From Lachnospiraceae bacterium (lineage in GTDB: Bacteria > Bacillota > Clostridia > Lachnospirales > Lachnospiraceae): 64,000 bases of DNA. The notes under the pieces are model-generated. The model saw only the letters and a list, made by a program, of their open reading frames with translations. It had not been told where the DNA came from and made no database searches. The stretch is taken from contig JAFUFI010000002.1 in NCBI GenBank assembly GCA_017469945.1, forward strand, positions 62,001 through 126,000, written 5' to 3'. The translations under genes were made by a program, and so were the position numbers. Within the stretch, counting starts at the first letter, position 1, and every line of letters begins with the position of its first letter. This document shows positions 41,859 to 51,034 of the stretch, piece by piece.

Positions 41859-43472
41859 ATGAAGAACATTGACTTAACCCAGTACGGCATTTCAAATGCC
41901 ACAGAAATCATTTACAATCCCTCATACGAGCTTCTCTTCGAAGAAGAGACCAAGTCTGACCTTACAGGTTTCGACAAGGGAGTAAATACCGAGCTTGACG
42001 CTGTAAACGTTATGACCGGTATCTACACAGGACGTTCACCTAAAGACAAGTTCATCGTTGACGATGAGAAGGCTCATGACACAGTTTGGTGGACAAGCGA
42101 AGAGTATCCCAACGACAACCACAGAGCAACCAAGGAAGCTTGGGACGCTTGTAAGAAGCTCGCTGTAGAAGAGCTTTCAGGCAAGAAGCTTTACGTTGTA
42201 GATGCTTTCTGCGGAGCTAACAAAGACACCCGTCTTGCAGTTCGTTTCATCATGGAAGTTGCTTGGCAGGCACACTTTGTTAAGAATATGTTCATCCAGC
42301 CTTCAAAAGAGGAAGAAGAGAACTTCGTTCCCGATTTTGTTGTTTATAACGCTTCAAAGGCTAAGGTTACCAACTTCAAGGAGCTCGGACTCAACTCTGA
42401 GACCGCTGTTCTTTTCAACGTAACTTCAAAAGAGCAGGTTATCCTTAACACCTGGTACGGCGGAGAGATGAAGAAGGGACTTTTCTCAATGCAGAACTAC
42501 TTCCTTCCCCTCCAGGGCATGGCTTCTATGCACTGCTCAGCAAACACCGATATGGAAGGTAAGCATACCGCTATCTTCTTCGGACTTTCCGGAACAGGTA
42601 AGACCACCCTTTCAACCGATCCTAAGCGTCTCCTCATCGGTGATGACGAGCACGGCTGGGATGACAACGGAGTATTCAACCTTGAAGGTGGATGCTACGC
42701 TAAGGTTATCGGCCTTGACAAAGAGCATGAGCCCGACATCTACGGCGCTATCAAGAGAAATGCACTTCTTGAGAACGTTACCGTAGACGCTAACGGAAAG
42801 ATTGACTTCGACGATAAGAGCGTTACCGAGAATACTCGTGTATCTTATCCCATCGAGCACATCAAGAATATCGCTAAGAATGTAAACGGCGTATCTGCAG
42901 GCCCTGCAGCTGACAACGTAATCTTCCTTTCAGCTGACGCTTTCGGAGTACTTCCTCCCGTTTCAATTCTTACTCCCGAGCAGACTCAGTACTACTTCCT
43001 TTCCGGATTTACTGCAAAGCTTGCAGGAACTGAGCGTGGAATCACCGAGCCTACTCCTACCTTCTCAGCTTGCTTCGGACAGGCATTCCTCGAGCTTCAT
43101 CCTACCAAGTACGGCGAGGAGCTTGTTAAGAAGATGCAGAAGTCTGGCGCTAAGGCATACCTCGTAAATACCGGATGGAACGGAACCGGAAAGAGAATCT
43201 CTATTCCCGATACCAGAGGAATCATCGATGCTATCCTTAACGGAGACATCAAGAAGGCTCCTACCAAGAAGATCCCTTACTTCGATTTCGAAGTTCCTAC
43301 CGAGCTTCCCGGAGTTTCTACTGAGATCCTTGATCCCAGAGATACTTACGCTAACGCTTCCGAGTGGGAAGAGAAGGCAAAGGATCTTGCAGGAAGATTC
43401 ATCAAGAACTTCAAGAAGTATGAGACCAACGAAGCTGGTAAGGCTCTCGTTGCAGCAGGCCCTCAGCTTTAA
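41859..43472 (+). CDS. pckA: Phosphoenolpyruvate carboxykinase (ATP)
   Basis: The 537-residue enzyme interconverts oxaloacetate plus ATP with PEP plus CO2 plus ADP. The ATP P-loop is in [20 protein letters not shown] (about residues 245-262), the metal/substrate site in [20 protein letters not shown], and [13 protein letters not shown] near residue 58 binds oxaloacetate. In rumen and gut fermenters it usually runs in the CO2-fixing direction for ATP gain. It has its own promoter and terminator. With the decarboxylase cluster at 9856-15382 it defines the oxaloacetate node. Confidence 0.96.
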   Translation: MKNIDLTQYGISNATEIIYNPSYELLFEEETKSDLTGFDKGVNTELDAVNVMTGIYTGRSPKDKFIVDDEKAHDTVWWTSEEYPNDNHRATKEAWDACKKLAVEELSGKKLYVVDAFCGANKDTRLAVRFIMEVAWQAHFVKNMFIQPSKEEEENFVPDFVVYNASKAKVTNFKELGLNSETAVLFNVTSKEQVILNTWYGGEMKKGLFSMQNYFLPLQGMASMHCSANTDMEGKHTAIFFGLSGTGKTTLSTDPKRLLIGDDEHGWDDNGVFNLEGGCYAKVIGLDKEHEPDIYGAIKRNALLENVTVDANGKIDFDDKSVTENTRVSYPIEHIKNIAKNVNGVSAGPAADNVIFLSADAFGVLPPVSILTPEQTQYYFLSGFTAKLAGTERGITEPTPTFSACFGQAFLELHPTKYGEELVKKMQKSGAKAYLVNTGWNGTGKRISIPDTRGIIDAILNGDIKKAPTKKIPYFDFEVPTELPGVSTEILDPRDTYANASEWEEKAKDLAGRFIKNFKKYETNEAGKALVAAGPQL

Positions 43473-43493
43473 TCCTAAGCTAAATATTTCAAA

Positions 43494-43521
43494 AGACCGT
43501 CACTTTTGTGGCGGTCTTTTT
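43494..43521 (+). terminator. Rho-independent terminator after pckA
   Basis: A ten-pair stem (agaccgtcac / gtggcggtct, one wobble), loop of four T, followed by four to five T residues. Confidence 0.9.
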
Positions 43522-43604
43522 GTCATATTGGAAAGCGCTCCGGTCTTTTCGAAACGATAAAATGCTTAGCGAGGACGCGGCTCTTTACTCTTTTTGAAAA
43601 CCCT

Positions 43605-43633
43605 TTGACTGACAGCGGTATTAGTTGTAAAAT
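43605..43633 (+). promoter_or_regulatory. Sigma-A promoter before a small membrane-protein gene
   Basis: TTGACT (43605-43610) and TAAAAT (43628-43633) are 17 bases apart. The predicted start near 43640 leaves about 55 bases before the ATG at 43695. Confidence 0.75.
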
Positions 43634-43694
43634 ATTGTAATGTGCGTGGACTATGTCCGGACGCATTAAAGCAATAGGATTTAAGGGTAGATTT

Positions 43695-44030
43695 ATGATT
43701 ACAAGCCTTATGTTACTGGAAGCGGCGCTTCCTGCGGATGCGGCAAATGAAGCAATAAATTTAAACGAAGAGATAGCAAATTTCGGTCCGGCAGAGTTTA
43801 TTTTCTCCGGTTTCGGACTGCTTGTGCTTGCGGCTATTTTTGTCATTCCTCTTTTTATTGCTACGATCCCGGCAAATATCGCCAAAAAGAAGGGCAGGAA
43901 TTTTGCGGGTTATTATCTTTTCGGATATTTTGCCTTTATTCCTGCTTTAATAGTTACGCTTTTGCAAAAACCGATCCCACAGGAAGAGATAAAAAAGAAG
44001 TCTATGCTTGATAAGGCAAAGGGAAGGTAG
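43695..44030 (+). CDS. Small membrane protein, unknown function
   Basis: The 111-residue protein starts with a hydrophobic stretch (MITSLMLLEAALPADAANEA) that looks like a signal peptide, followed by a strong membrane helix (about residues 39-60, GLLVLAAIFVIPLFIATIPA), a basic loop (NIAKKKGRNFAG) and a second helix (about 74-90). The C-terminus is basic. The start at 43695 is chosen over the upstream ATG at 43653 because AAGGGTAG lies just before it. No family was recognised. It has a good promoter and precedes the 6S RNA gene. Confidence 0.7.
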   Translation: MITSLMLLEAALPADAANEAINLNEEIANFGPAEFIFSGFGLLVLAAIFVIPLFIATIPANIAKKKGRNFAGYYLFGYFAFIPALIVTLLQKPIPQEEIKKKSMLDKAKGR

Positions 44031-44053
44031 GGGCGGAAAATTGGCCTAAAAGG

Positions 44054-44082
44054 TTGATACTTTCGTTATATTTTAGTATAAT
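44054..44082 (+). promoter_or_regulatory. Sigma-A promoter of the 6S-like RNA
   Basis: TTGATA (44054-44059) and a perfect TATAAT (44077-44082) are separated by 17 bases. The start would fall at 44089, exactly at the base of the terminal stem of the RNA. Confidence 0.85.
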
Positions 44083-44088
44083 GAAGGT

Positions 44089-44266
44089 GGCCCTAAGGTC
44101 AGTCTCCGGTATTTTTGAACCTACATTTACCTTTAACGGGATTCCTATATCGCCCGTCGGATGTCAGGCCCCCTCGTAAGAGCCAGGGGAAGGCAGATGT
44201 CAGGGTTGCGGTTGCCCACCTAGCTTTAGCTAGGCGTCAAAAGGCGGAGACATTTCCAAAGGGCTA
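44089..44266 (+). ncRNA. ssrS: Probable 6S RNA
   Basis: No open frame covers this 180-base stretch, but it has a strong promoter and paired ends: gccct (44090-44094) pairs with agggc (44260-44264). Inside, further stems are visible: gccccct / agggg around 44172-44197, and cctagc-tttagctagg near 44217-44233. The 5' part contains ttttgaacctaca and gggattcctatat, which resemble clostridial 6S RNAs as I remember them. Size and a long rod with terminal stem agree. 6S RNA binds RNA polymerase holoenzyme and lowers sigma-A transcription in stationary phase. No intrinsic terminator is evident; the next gene starts 23 bases later. The class is inferred without a covariance search. Confidence 0.7.
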
Positions 44267-44288
44267 TTGTTGTGCCCAAATTTAGATT

Positions 44289-45278
44289 ATGCGGATTATT
44301 AAAAAGCTTTATAAAATCTATGATGATTTCGCGAGAAGCGTTAAAAGACTGAACATAGATGCTTATGCGGCATGTACATCTTTCTTTTTGCTTTTGTCCT
44401 TTACGCCGATGCTGATACTTCTTTGCTCGATACTCCCCTTTACGAGGATTACCGAGGCGGATTTGATACTCTTTATCGAAGGTTTCCTTCCGGCGATATT
44501 TTGGGACCTTGTAAAAAGGCTTGTGGACAGCGTTTATTCCGGCGGATATGCCGTACTTACAGTTTCCGCCATCATCACCCTTTGGACGGCGGCGAAAGGT
44601 GTTTCAAGTCTTGTTCAGGGGCTTAATGCGGTTTACGATGTTGAGGAAAAGCGAAATTATTTCGTAAGAAGAGGCGTTTGCTGCCTTTACACATTGATAC
44701 TTTTGGCTGCTTTGTATATAAGCCTTTTGCTTATGGTCTTCGGCAAATCCATCTCGGAGTATTTGAGCGCCGTATGGCCCTGGTTTGATGAGTTTCAGGG
44801 ATATATCGTAAGGCCCAGGCACCTTTACATATTTTTGATACTTACGCTGTTTTTTACGGTTCTCTACTCATTTTTGCCCAACAAAAAGCAAAAGTTCAGA
44901 GAACAGCTCCCCGGGGCGGTATTTTCATCCCTTTGCTGGATAGGCTTTTCCGCGATCTTTTCGTTTTACGTAAGCCGCTATAACGCTTACAGTATGTACG
45001 GAAATCTCGCTATGGTCATCGTGGCTATGATCTGGATGTATTTTTGCCTTTTGTTTTTCCTTTATGGGGCGTATTTGAACAGATATTTTAAGCCGGTCAA
45101 TATCGTACTTGTCTATCCGAAAAAGCACCGCGAGATTTTAAACGCGAAAAGTCCGAAAGACGAAGAGTCGGCTCTTTTCGGAAAGTCGCTGAGGAAGCCC
45201 TTGGGACATGAAAATGACGACAAGCGCAGCGAAGAGATTAACGAAGAAATCAGAGACGTACAGGATTATTTGAAATAG
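44289..45278 (+). CDS. YihY/UPF0761-family membrane protein
   Basis: The 329-residue protein matches the YihY (formerly annotated RNase BN/BrkB) family: six to seven helices, with FARSVKRLNIDAYAACTSFF, LLSFTPMLILLCSILPF and LWTAAKGVSSLVQGLNAVYD near the N-terminus, and YNAYSMYGNLAMVIVAMIWM in the last helices. The C-terminal 50 residues are charged and cytoplasmic. Function is unknown; earlier tRNA-processing claims were withdrawn. The ATG has no clear ribosome site, and the gene lies directly after the 6S-like RNA, so its message may be made by read-through of that promoter. Confidence 0.9.
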   Translation: MRIIKKLYKIYDDFARSVKRLNIDAYAACTSFFLLLSFTPMLILLCSILPFTRITEADLILFIEGFLPAIFWDLVKRLVDSVYSGGYAVLTVSAIITLWTAAKGVSSLVQGLNAVYDVEEKRNYFVRRGVCCLYTLILLAALYISLLLMVFGKSISEYLSAVWPWFDEFQGYIVRPRHLYIFLILTLFFTVLYSFLPNKKQKFREQLPGAVFSSLCWIGFSAIFSFYVSRYNAYSMYGNLAMVIVAMIWMYFCLLFFLYGAYLNRYFKPVNIVLVYPKKHREILNAKSPKDEESALFGKSLRKPLGHENDDKRSEEINEEIRDVQDYLK

Positions 45279-45333
45279 GATCGTTTAATCGTGACTATTT
45301 TTAATATATTACATAATTAAGGAGATATGAAAA

Positions 45334-46377
45334 ATGAAGGATCTATCAGAACTTCAGAGTCAGATTGAAAGCTTAAAAGCACAGATCCGTGAGTTTGCCG
45401 AAAAGCAGAGCAGCTCAAAGGATCTTTATGAGCTTAAGAAGTCTTTTCTTGACTCTAAGCAGGGTAAGCTCTCTGCACTTATGAAAGAAATGGCACAGGT
45501 TCCCGCCGAACAGAAAGCTAATTTCGGTAAGAGCGTTAACGAAGCAAAGCAGTGGGCACTGGGATTCTTTGATGATATAGATAAAAAGCTCAAGGAAAAG
45601 GAGCTTAAGCTTCGCTACGAGAGCGAAAAGATCGATATTTCGATGCCTTCTGTTAAGCAAAAGAGCGGAAATCTTCACCCCATCACCACCGTTAGAAATC
45701 AGCTCATCGATATCTTTGCGGGAATGGGATTTTCCGTATACGAAGGAACCGAGATAGAGAAGGATTTCTACAACTTTACTGCTCTTAATACTCCTGCGGA
45801 CCATCCCGCAAGAGATATGCAGGATACTTTCTATCTCTCACCTGAGTTCCTCCTTAGGACTCAGACTTCGGCAGGCCAGATCCATGTTATGGAATCCACC
45901 AAGCCTCCCATCAAGATTGTCAGCCCCGGAAAAGTATTCCGCTCGGACGACGATGCTACCCATTCGCCTATGTTCTCTCAGATGGAGGGACTCGTAGTTG
46001 ACGAGGGTATCAACCTTTGCGACTTAAAGGGAAGCCTTGATATGTTCGTAAAGCAGATTTTCGGCGAAGAGACTACAACAAGACTCCGCCCTTCATACTT
46101 CCCCTTCACAGAGCCTTCCGTTGAGGTAGACGTAAGCTGCTTCCAGTGCGGCGGCAAGGGCTGCAAGCTTTGCAAGGGAACCGGCTGGATAGAAGTTTTG
46201 GGAGCCGGCGTTGTTAACAAAAAGGTACTTGAAAACTGCGGAATTGACTCCGAAAAGTATTCGGGCTTTGCCTTCGGACTCGGACTTGAGCGTATCGCAA
46301 TGCTTAAATACGGCATCAACAATATCAAGATGCTTTTCGAATCCGATCTCAGAGTACTTGACCAGATCGACGATTAA
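45334..46377 (+). CDS. pheS: Phenylalanine--tRNA ligase alpha subunit
   Basis: PheS is the catalytic class-II subunit of the alpha2-beta2 enzyme. An N-terminal coiled coil (about residues 1-95) binds tRNA. Motif 2 and 3 regions are visible: [38 protein letters not shown], and [18 protein letters not shown] at the end. Four cysteines in [18 protein letters not shown] (about residue 268) form a zinc-knuckle-like loop seen in part of the family. GGAG precedes the ATG. pheT follows. Confidence 0.96.
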   Translation: MKDLSELQSQIESLKAQIREFAEKQSSSKDLYELKKSFLDSKQGKLSALMKEMAQVPAEQKANFGKSVNEAKQWALGFFDDIDKKLKEKELKLRYESEKIDISMPSVKQKSGNLHPITTVRNQLIDIFAGMGFSVYEGTEIEKDFYNFTALNTPADHPARDMQDTFYLSPEFLLRTQTSAGQIHVMESTKPPIKIVSPGKVFRSDDDATHSPMFSQMEGLVVDEGINLCDLKGSLDMFVKQIFGEETTTRLRPSYFPFTEPSVEVDVSCFQCGGKGCKLCKGTGWIEVLGAGVVNKKVLENCGIDSEKYSGFAFGLGLERIAMLKYGINNIKMLFESDLRVLDQIDD

Positions 46378-46398
46378 TGAATACGGAGGAAACCAAAG

Positions 46399-48819
46399 AT
46401 GTTAGTTCCACTTAGCTGGTTAAAAGATTATGTTGATATAAATGTTACACCCGATGAACTTGAGGAGAAGCTTTTCTCCTGCGGTTTTGAGGTAGAAGAG
46501 AAATACCAGGTCGGCAAGGATATAAGCGGCGTTGTAGCCGGTAAGGTCATTACCTGTGAGCCCATCCCCGAGACCCATCTTCATGTCTGCACAGTAAATG
46601 TTGGCGGAGACGAAGACATACAGATCTGCTGTGGCGCCGATAATGTCTGCGCAGGCGGCATCTTCCCTGTTGCCCTTCCCGGAGCAGTTGTTTATGCTAC
46701 AGCCAAGGACCACGTTACTATCGAAGGAGTTATGACCATCAAAAAGGGTAAGCTCCGCGGATACGAATCAAACGGAATGCTTTGCTCCGGAGTAGAGATC
46801 GGACTTAACGAAAACCTCTATCCCGGTGCAGGATACAACGGACTTCTTGTTCTTCCCGAGGATACAAAGCTCGGAACGGATATCAAGGAGATCACAGGCC
46901 TTGATGACTGGATCTTTGACGTATCTATCACTGCCAACAGACCCGACTGCCAGAGCATCTTCGGTCTTGCAAGAGAGGTAGCTGCGGTACTTAAGACCGA
47001 GCTTCACGAGCCTGCTCTTGATTTCCATCCCACTGATGTTAAAAAGGACGGATTTAAGGTCAGCGTCGAGGCACAGGACATCTGTCCCAGATATTCAGCT
47101 CATTACGTATACGACGTAAAGCTTGGTGAGTCCCCTGCGTGGATGAGAAGAAGACTTGCTCTTGTAGGAAATAATTCGATCTCAAATATCGTTGATATTA
47201 CAAACTATGTTTTAAGAGAGCTCGGTCAGCCTCTTCACGCTTTCGATTGCAACTTCCTTGAAGGCAACGAGATCTGCGTCAGACGCGCTAAGGAAGGCGA
47301 GAAGATCACAACTCTCGACGAGAAGGAATTTACCCTTACCACCGAGAACCTTGTTATCTGCGACGGAGTAAAGCCTGTAGCCCTTGCGGGTATCATGGGC
47401 GGATTAAATTCTGAGATCAGAGAAAATACAACCGAAGTTATCTTCGAAGCTGCAAAGTTTGCAAGAGACAATATCCGTAAGAGCTCAAGAGCCCTCGGAC
47501 AGTCTTCCGACTCCAGCCAGAGATATTCAAAGGGCGTTGATGAGTACGCAACCGTTATGGCTATGAAGAGAGTCCTTCATCTTGTTGAGGAGCTTGGCTG
47601 CGGTAAGGTTTCATCTACACATGAAGACGTGAGCACCGGAAAGAGCTTAGAGCCCAGACCCTTAAAGGCAAGCATCAAGAAGGTTAACGGCGTACTCGGT
47701 ATCGAGGTACCTACTGAAGATATCAAGGACATCCTTACAAGACTTTACTTTAACCCCGAGATAAACGGCGACGAGCTCACCATTCACATTCCCGCTTACA
47801 GAGAGGATATGGAGGATTATCCCGATATCTCCGAGGAGCTTATCAGAATGTACGGATACGATCACATCAATCCTACATTTATGCCCACCGCTAAAGTAAC
47901 CATCGGTGGTCAGTCGCCCCGCCAGAAGACTACTCTTCATATCAAGAAGGCTCTTTGCGCAGCCGGCGCATACGAGGGAATGCATTATTCATTCTTCTCA
48001 CCTTCGGATCTTGATTTCCTCTCTCTTCCCGAGAATGCTCCGGAGAGAAGCGCCATCAGGATCCTCAATCCTATCAATGAAGAGCTTTCCCTTATGCGTA
48101 CAACTCTTGCGGCACAGATGATCCACGCTATGGGAAGAAACCAGAAGCGCGGCAACTTAGAGGGCAAGATTTACGAGATCGGAAACAGATTCATCCCTAA
48201 GTCACTTCCTCTTACCGACTATCCCGACGAGAGAGAGACTCTCTGCATCGGTGTATTCGGAAAGAAAGAGAGTTTCTTTACTCTCAAAGGTCTTGTCGAG
48301 ACGGTAGCTGATGCTCTTAACATAAGCTTTACCTTCGAAAAGACCGAGAAGCCTTTCCTTCATCCCTACCAGGCCGCTAAGGTTCTTTGCGAGGGCAAAG
48401 AGATCGGATATCTCGGAAGGGTAACCTACGAGATCATGAACGCAGAGAGCATGAGATATCCTGCTTATGTTGCAGAGCTTGATCTTGAGACTCTTTCAAA
48501 GTTCTACGGAAAGGCACCTGTATTTGCGCCTCTTCCGAAGTACGCTACCGAGTCCAGAGACCTTGCGCTTATTATGGACAAGGAGATCACCTGCGGTCAG
48601 GTTGAATCCGTTATCGCATCAGCTTGCTCTTATGTAAGCGACATCAAGCTCTTTGATGTATACGAGGGTGAGCAGATTGCAGCCGACAAGAAGAGTATGG
48701 CGTTTACGGTAACATTTACTCCCGGCGACGAGGAGTTTACAGCTGAGGCTGTTGACGGATATGTACACAAGATCTTAAAGAACCTGAAGAAGGAGCTTGA
48801 GATCGAACTGCGCGTGTGA
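46399..48819 (+). CDS. pheT: Phenylalanine--tRNA ligase beta subunit
   Basis: PheT (806 residues) carries the tRNA-binding OB fold (residues about 40-150, GKVITCEPIPETHLHVCTVN), the B3/B4 editing domain (about 210-390, with RELGQPLHAFDCNFL), the B5 domain (about 405-475), the catalytic-like core and the C-terminal anticodon-binding domain (about 712-805, FAPLPKYATESRDLALIMDK). It edits mischarged Tyr-tRNA(Phe). The length is normal. It starts 21 bases after pheS. No T-box leader is evident before pheS. Confidence 0.96.
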   Translation: MLVPLSWLKDYVDINVTPDELEEKLFSCGFEVEEKYQVGKDISGVVAGKVITCEPIPETHLHVCTVNVGGDEDIQICCGADNVCAGGIFPVALPGAVVYATAKDHVTIEGVMTIKKGKLRGYESNGMLCSGVEIGLNENLYPGAGYNGLLVLPEDTKLGTDIKEITGLDDWIFDVSITANRPDCQSIFGLAREVAAVLKTELHEPALDFHPTDVKKDGFKVSVEAQDICPRYSAHYVYDVKLGESPAWMRRRLALVGNNSISNIVDITNYVLRELGQPLHAFDCNFLEGNEICVRRAKEGEKITTLDEKEFTLTTENLVICDGVKPVALAGIMGGLNSEIRENTTEVIFEAAKFARDNIRKSSRALGQSSDSSQRYSKGVDEYATVMAMKRVLHLVEELGCGKVSSTHEDVSTGKSLEPRPLKASIKKVNGVLGIEVPTEDIKDILTRLYFNPEINGDELTIHIPAYREDMEDYPDISEELIRMYGYDHINPTFMPTAKVTIGGQSPRQKTTLHIKKALCAAGAYEGMHYSFFSPSDLDFLSLPENAPERSAIRILNPINEELSLMRTTLAAQMIHAMGRNQKRGNLEGKIYEIGNRFIPKSLPLTDYPDERETLCIGVFGKKESFFTLKGLVETVADALNISFTFEKTEKPFLHPYQAAKVLCEGKEIGYLGRVTYEIMNAESMRYPAYVAELDLETLSKFYGKAPVFAPLPKYATESRDLALIMDKEITCGQVESVIASACSYVSDIKLFDVYEGEQIAADKKSMAFTVTFTPGDEEFTAEAVDGYVHKILKNLKKELEIELRV

Positions 48820-48849
48820 TTTGATCCCGGTGACGGTGGTAGCAGCGCC

Positions 48850-48978
48850 GGTTCCGTCGCAAACACGCCTTGCGGCTCGATGTCGCGTACGCAGCGGTAC
48901 TAAGCTCATACTTCGTATTCGCTAAGTGCCGGCGACGCTTTACGGTTTGCTCGTGGAACCTGTCGCCACTCCCGCCTG
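48850..48978 (-). repeat. Interspersed repeat, copy B (inverted relative to 13763)
   Basis: The reverse complement of this stretch matches 13763-13904 in order: caggcg, ccacgagc, cttagcgaatacg, aagtatgag, cttagt, ccgct, gagccgc, aggcgtgt and gcgacg. The copy lacks the small insertion of copy A. It begins 31 bases after the pheT stop. The two copies lie about 35 kb apart in opposite orientation. Confidence 0.7.
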
Positions 48979-49192
48979 TATATGGTATTTTGTTTACACG
49001 TGCAGCACGATAGGAGGGACGCAACGAACGGAGCTTTAGTCGCTTGGACGACGCCGTTTTTATCTCCGTTATCTTTAAAACGCTATTCGGTATTCGAGGT
49101 GCGAACGCTGATGCGTTTGTTTAGCAGCGGAAGATTGAGCGCTTAGCTGTAGCTGCGCTGCGAAATCGGTCCCGACGATATTGTTCGAGCAG

Positions 49193-49295
49193 CTCGCCAT
49201 GATGAGGCGAGCGTCGCAATCGCCCTAAAATCCGAGTTATAGCCTTACTCACAATCACGCAACAAGTTGCGTGACTAAGTTAAAGTCGGGCGATT
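49193..49295. repeat. Hairpin and nested inverted repeat
   Basis: A hairpin (ctcgcc, 49193-49198, with ggcgag, 49206-49211) is followed by an outer dyad aatcgccc (49218-49225) / gggcgatt (49288-49295) that encloses tcacgcaac (49255-49263) / gttgcgtga (49266-49274), a near-perfect 20-base palindrome. Such nested dyads are typical of small mobile repeat elements or cruciform-forming sites. Confidence 0.6.
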
Positions 49296-49328
49296 TTGTA
49301 CTTAGCAGCGCTGCGCAAGATAAGCTCT

Positions 49329-49527
49329 TGCGAAATCGTGCGGAGAAACGAATGCGTCAGCGCTCGCACCGGGAAAGCGGAAAGCGTGTTTGCGAAGACC
49401 CTGCACCGAACCCGCCGCGAGGATGAAGGCTGCGAAATCGTGCGGAGAAACGAATGCGTCAGAGCTCGCGCCGGGAAAGCGGGAAGCGTGTTTGCGAAGA
49501 CCCTGAACCGGACACGCCGCGAGGATG
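49329..49527. repeat. Two tandem 102-base repeat units
   Basis: The unit begins tgcgaaatcgtgcggag at 49329 and again at 49431, a period of exactly 102 bases. About 96 bases of the two units can be compared, with about six substitutions. As 102 is a multiple of three, an open frame runs through both units, but the peptide simply repeats (CEIVRRNECV twice) and has no ribosome site, so it is not a gene. Confidence 0.85.
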
Positions 49528-49588
49528 GAATAGATACAAACGTATAGAGATACGGTTTTATAGATTTATAAAGAAATGAGGAATTACC

Positions 49589-51019
49589 ATGGAACACAAA
49601 AACGTATGGGAGTCTTACGACGAGAAAGACTTAAAGAAACTTAACAAACTCTGCGACGACTACAGAGAGTTTATCAGCAATGCAAAGACCGAGCGCGAGT
49701 GCGTTGACCTTATTGTTAACACCATCGAGAAGGATGGCTACAAAGAGCTTGAGAGCCTTATCGAAAAGGGAACAAAGCTTAAGGCCGGAGATAAGGTTTA
49801 CAGCGTGCATATGAACAAATCAGTATGCATGTTCCGCATCGGAAAGAAGCCTATGACTGAAGGCCTTAACATCCTTGGCGCTCATATCGACAGCCCCAGA
49901 ATGGACGTTAAGCAGAATCCTCTCTACGAGAAGGATGGATTTGCTTACCTTGACACCCATTACTACGGCGGCGTCAAGAAGTATCAGTGGGTAACTATCC
50001 CCCTTGCTCTTCACGGCGTTATCGTTAAAAAGGACGGAACTACAGTAGAAATCAATATCGGAGAAGATGAGAACGATCCCGTATTCTTCGTATCAGACCT
50101 TCTCATCCACCTTGCAGCTGAACAGCTCGAGAAGAAGGGTGCAAAGGTTATCGAGGGCGAGGCTCTTGATATCATCGTTGGTAATAAGCCTATCCATATC
50201 GAGAAGACTGAAAAGAACGGCAAGAAGAAGGACAAAGAGGAAACCAAGACCAAGGAAGCCGTTAAGGCAGGCGTTCTCGATATCCTTAAGGCAAATTACG
50301 ATATCGAAGAGGAAGACTTCCTCTCAGCAGAGATCGAGGTTGTTCCCGCAGGTAAGGCAAGAGATGCCGGCTTCGACAGAAGCATCATCTTAGGCTACGG
50401 CCAGGACGACAGAGTCTGCGCTTATACCTCAATGCAGGCTATGCTCGACAGCCCCGTTTGCGACAGAACTACCGTATGCATCCTTGTTGATAAAGAGGAG
50501 ATCGGCTCTGTTGGCGCTACCGGAATGCAGTCACACTTCTTCGAGAATGCAGTTGCCGAAGTTATGAACTTAAACGGCGAGTATTCAGAGCTTAACTTAA
50601 GAAGATGCCTTAACAGAAGCTGCATGCTTTCTTCAGACGTGTCTGCCGGCTTCGATCCTACCTATGAGGGAAGCTTCGAGAGAAAGAATGCCGCATTCCT
50701 CGGAAAAGGAATGGTATTTAACAAGTTTACCGGAGCAAGAGGAAAGAGCGGATCCAACGATGCCAATGCTGAGTATATGGCAAAGATCCGTGAGGTTATG
50801 GAAAAGGACGGAGTTCTCTTCCAGACTGCAGAGCTTGGCAAGGTTGATGTCGGCGGCGGCGGAACCATCGCTTACATCCTTGCTCTTTACGGAATGAACG
50901 TTATCGATTCGGGAGTTGCTGTACTTAATATGCACGCTCCCTGGGAAGCTACAAACAAGGCTGATATCTACGAGACCTACAGAGGATACAAGGCTTTTGC
51001 AAAGCATGCTTCCATGTAA
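49589..51019 (+). CDS. M18-family aminopeptidase
   Basis: The 476-residue zinc aminopeptidase has the M18 signatures: NILGAHIDSPRMDVKQNPL (first metal His and Asp), HYYGGVKKYQWVTIPLALHG, LGYGQDDRVCAYTSMQAM (bridging Asp), LVDKEEIGSVGATGMQSHF (catalytic Glu pair) and MHAPWEATNKADIYETYRG near the end. An internal charged loop (about residues 205-225, rich in Lys) is a modest insertion. It removes N-terminal residues, mostly acidic ones, in the cytoplasm. GAGGA lies before the ATG. It is separated from pheT by the repeat tract. Confidence 0.94.
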   Translation: MEHKNVWESYDEKDLKKLNKLCDDYREFISNAKTERECVDLIVNTIEKDGYKELESLIEKGTKLKAGDKVYSVHMNKSVCMFRIGKKPMTEGLNILGAHIDSPRMDVKQNPLYEKDGFAYLDTHYYGGVKKYQWVTIPLALHGVIVKKDGTTVEINIGEDENDPVFFVSDLLIHLAAEQLEKKGAKVIEGEALDIIVGNKPIHIEKTEKNGKKKDKEETKTKEAVKAGVLDILKANYDIEEEDFLSAEIEVVPAGKARDAGFDRSIILGYGQDDRVCAYTSMQAMLDSPVCDRTTVCILVDKEEIGSVGATGMQSHFFENAVAEVMNLNGEYSELNLRRCLNRSCMLSSDVSAGFDPTYEGSFERKNAAFLGKGMVFNKFTGARGKSGSNDANAEYMAKIREVMEKDGVLFQTAELGKVDVGGGGTIAYILALYGMNVIDSGVAVLNMHAPWEATNKADIYETYRGYKAFAKHASM

Positions 51020-51034
51020 TAAAGCGGATTAGAT

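Larger units (their letters stand above)
48820..49588 (+). other. 770-base non-coding tract rich in repeats and dyads
   Basis: No convincing gene lies here on either strand; the open frames overlap tandem repeats or lack ribosome sites. The tract looks richer in GC than its surroundings. It contains copy B of an interspersed repeat (48850-48978), a hairpin (ctcgcc / ggcgag, 49193-49211), a nested inverted repeat (49218-49295) and two tandem 102-base units (49329-49527). A stretch near 49010-49190 has no recognisable feature apart from pieces such as tttagcagcg that recur at 49300. It may be a pile-up of small non-autonomous elements or a structured RNA locus. Confidence 0.6.

Noticed and set aside
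45279-45333. T-box leader for pheST
   Set aside because: The gap is only 55 bases, has no specifier-loop structure and no antiterminator.
49296-49547. Open frame of 83 codons over the tandem repeat
   Set aside because: The peptide simply repeats because the 102-base period keeps the frame; there is no ribosome site and no similarity beyond itself.
48820-49588. tRNA or other known stable RNA in the repeat tract
   Set aside because: No cloverleaf with conserved TTCRA arm was found; the dyads look like repeat elements.
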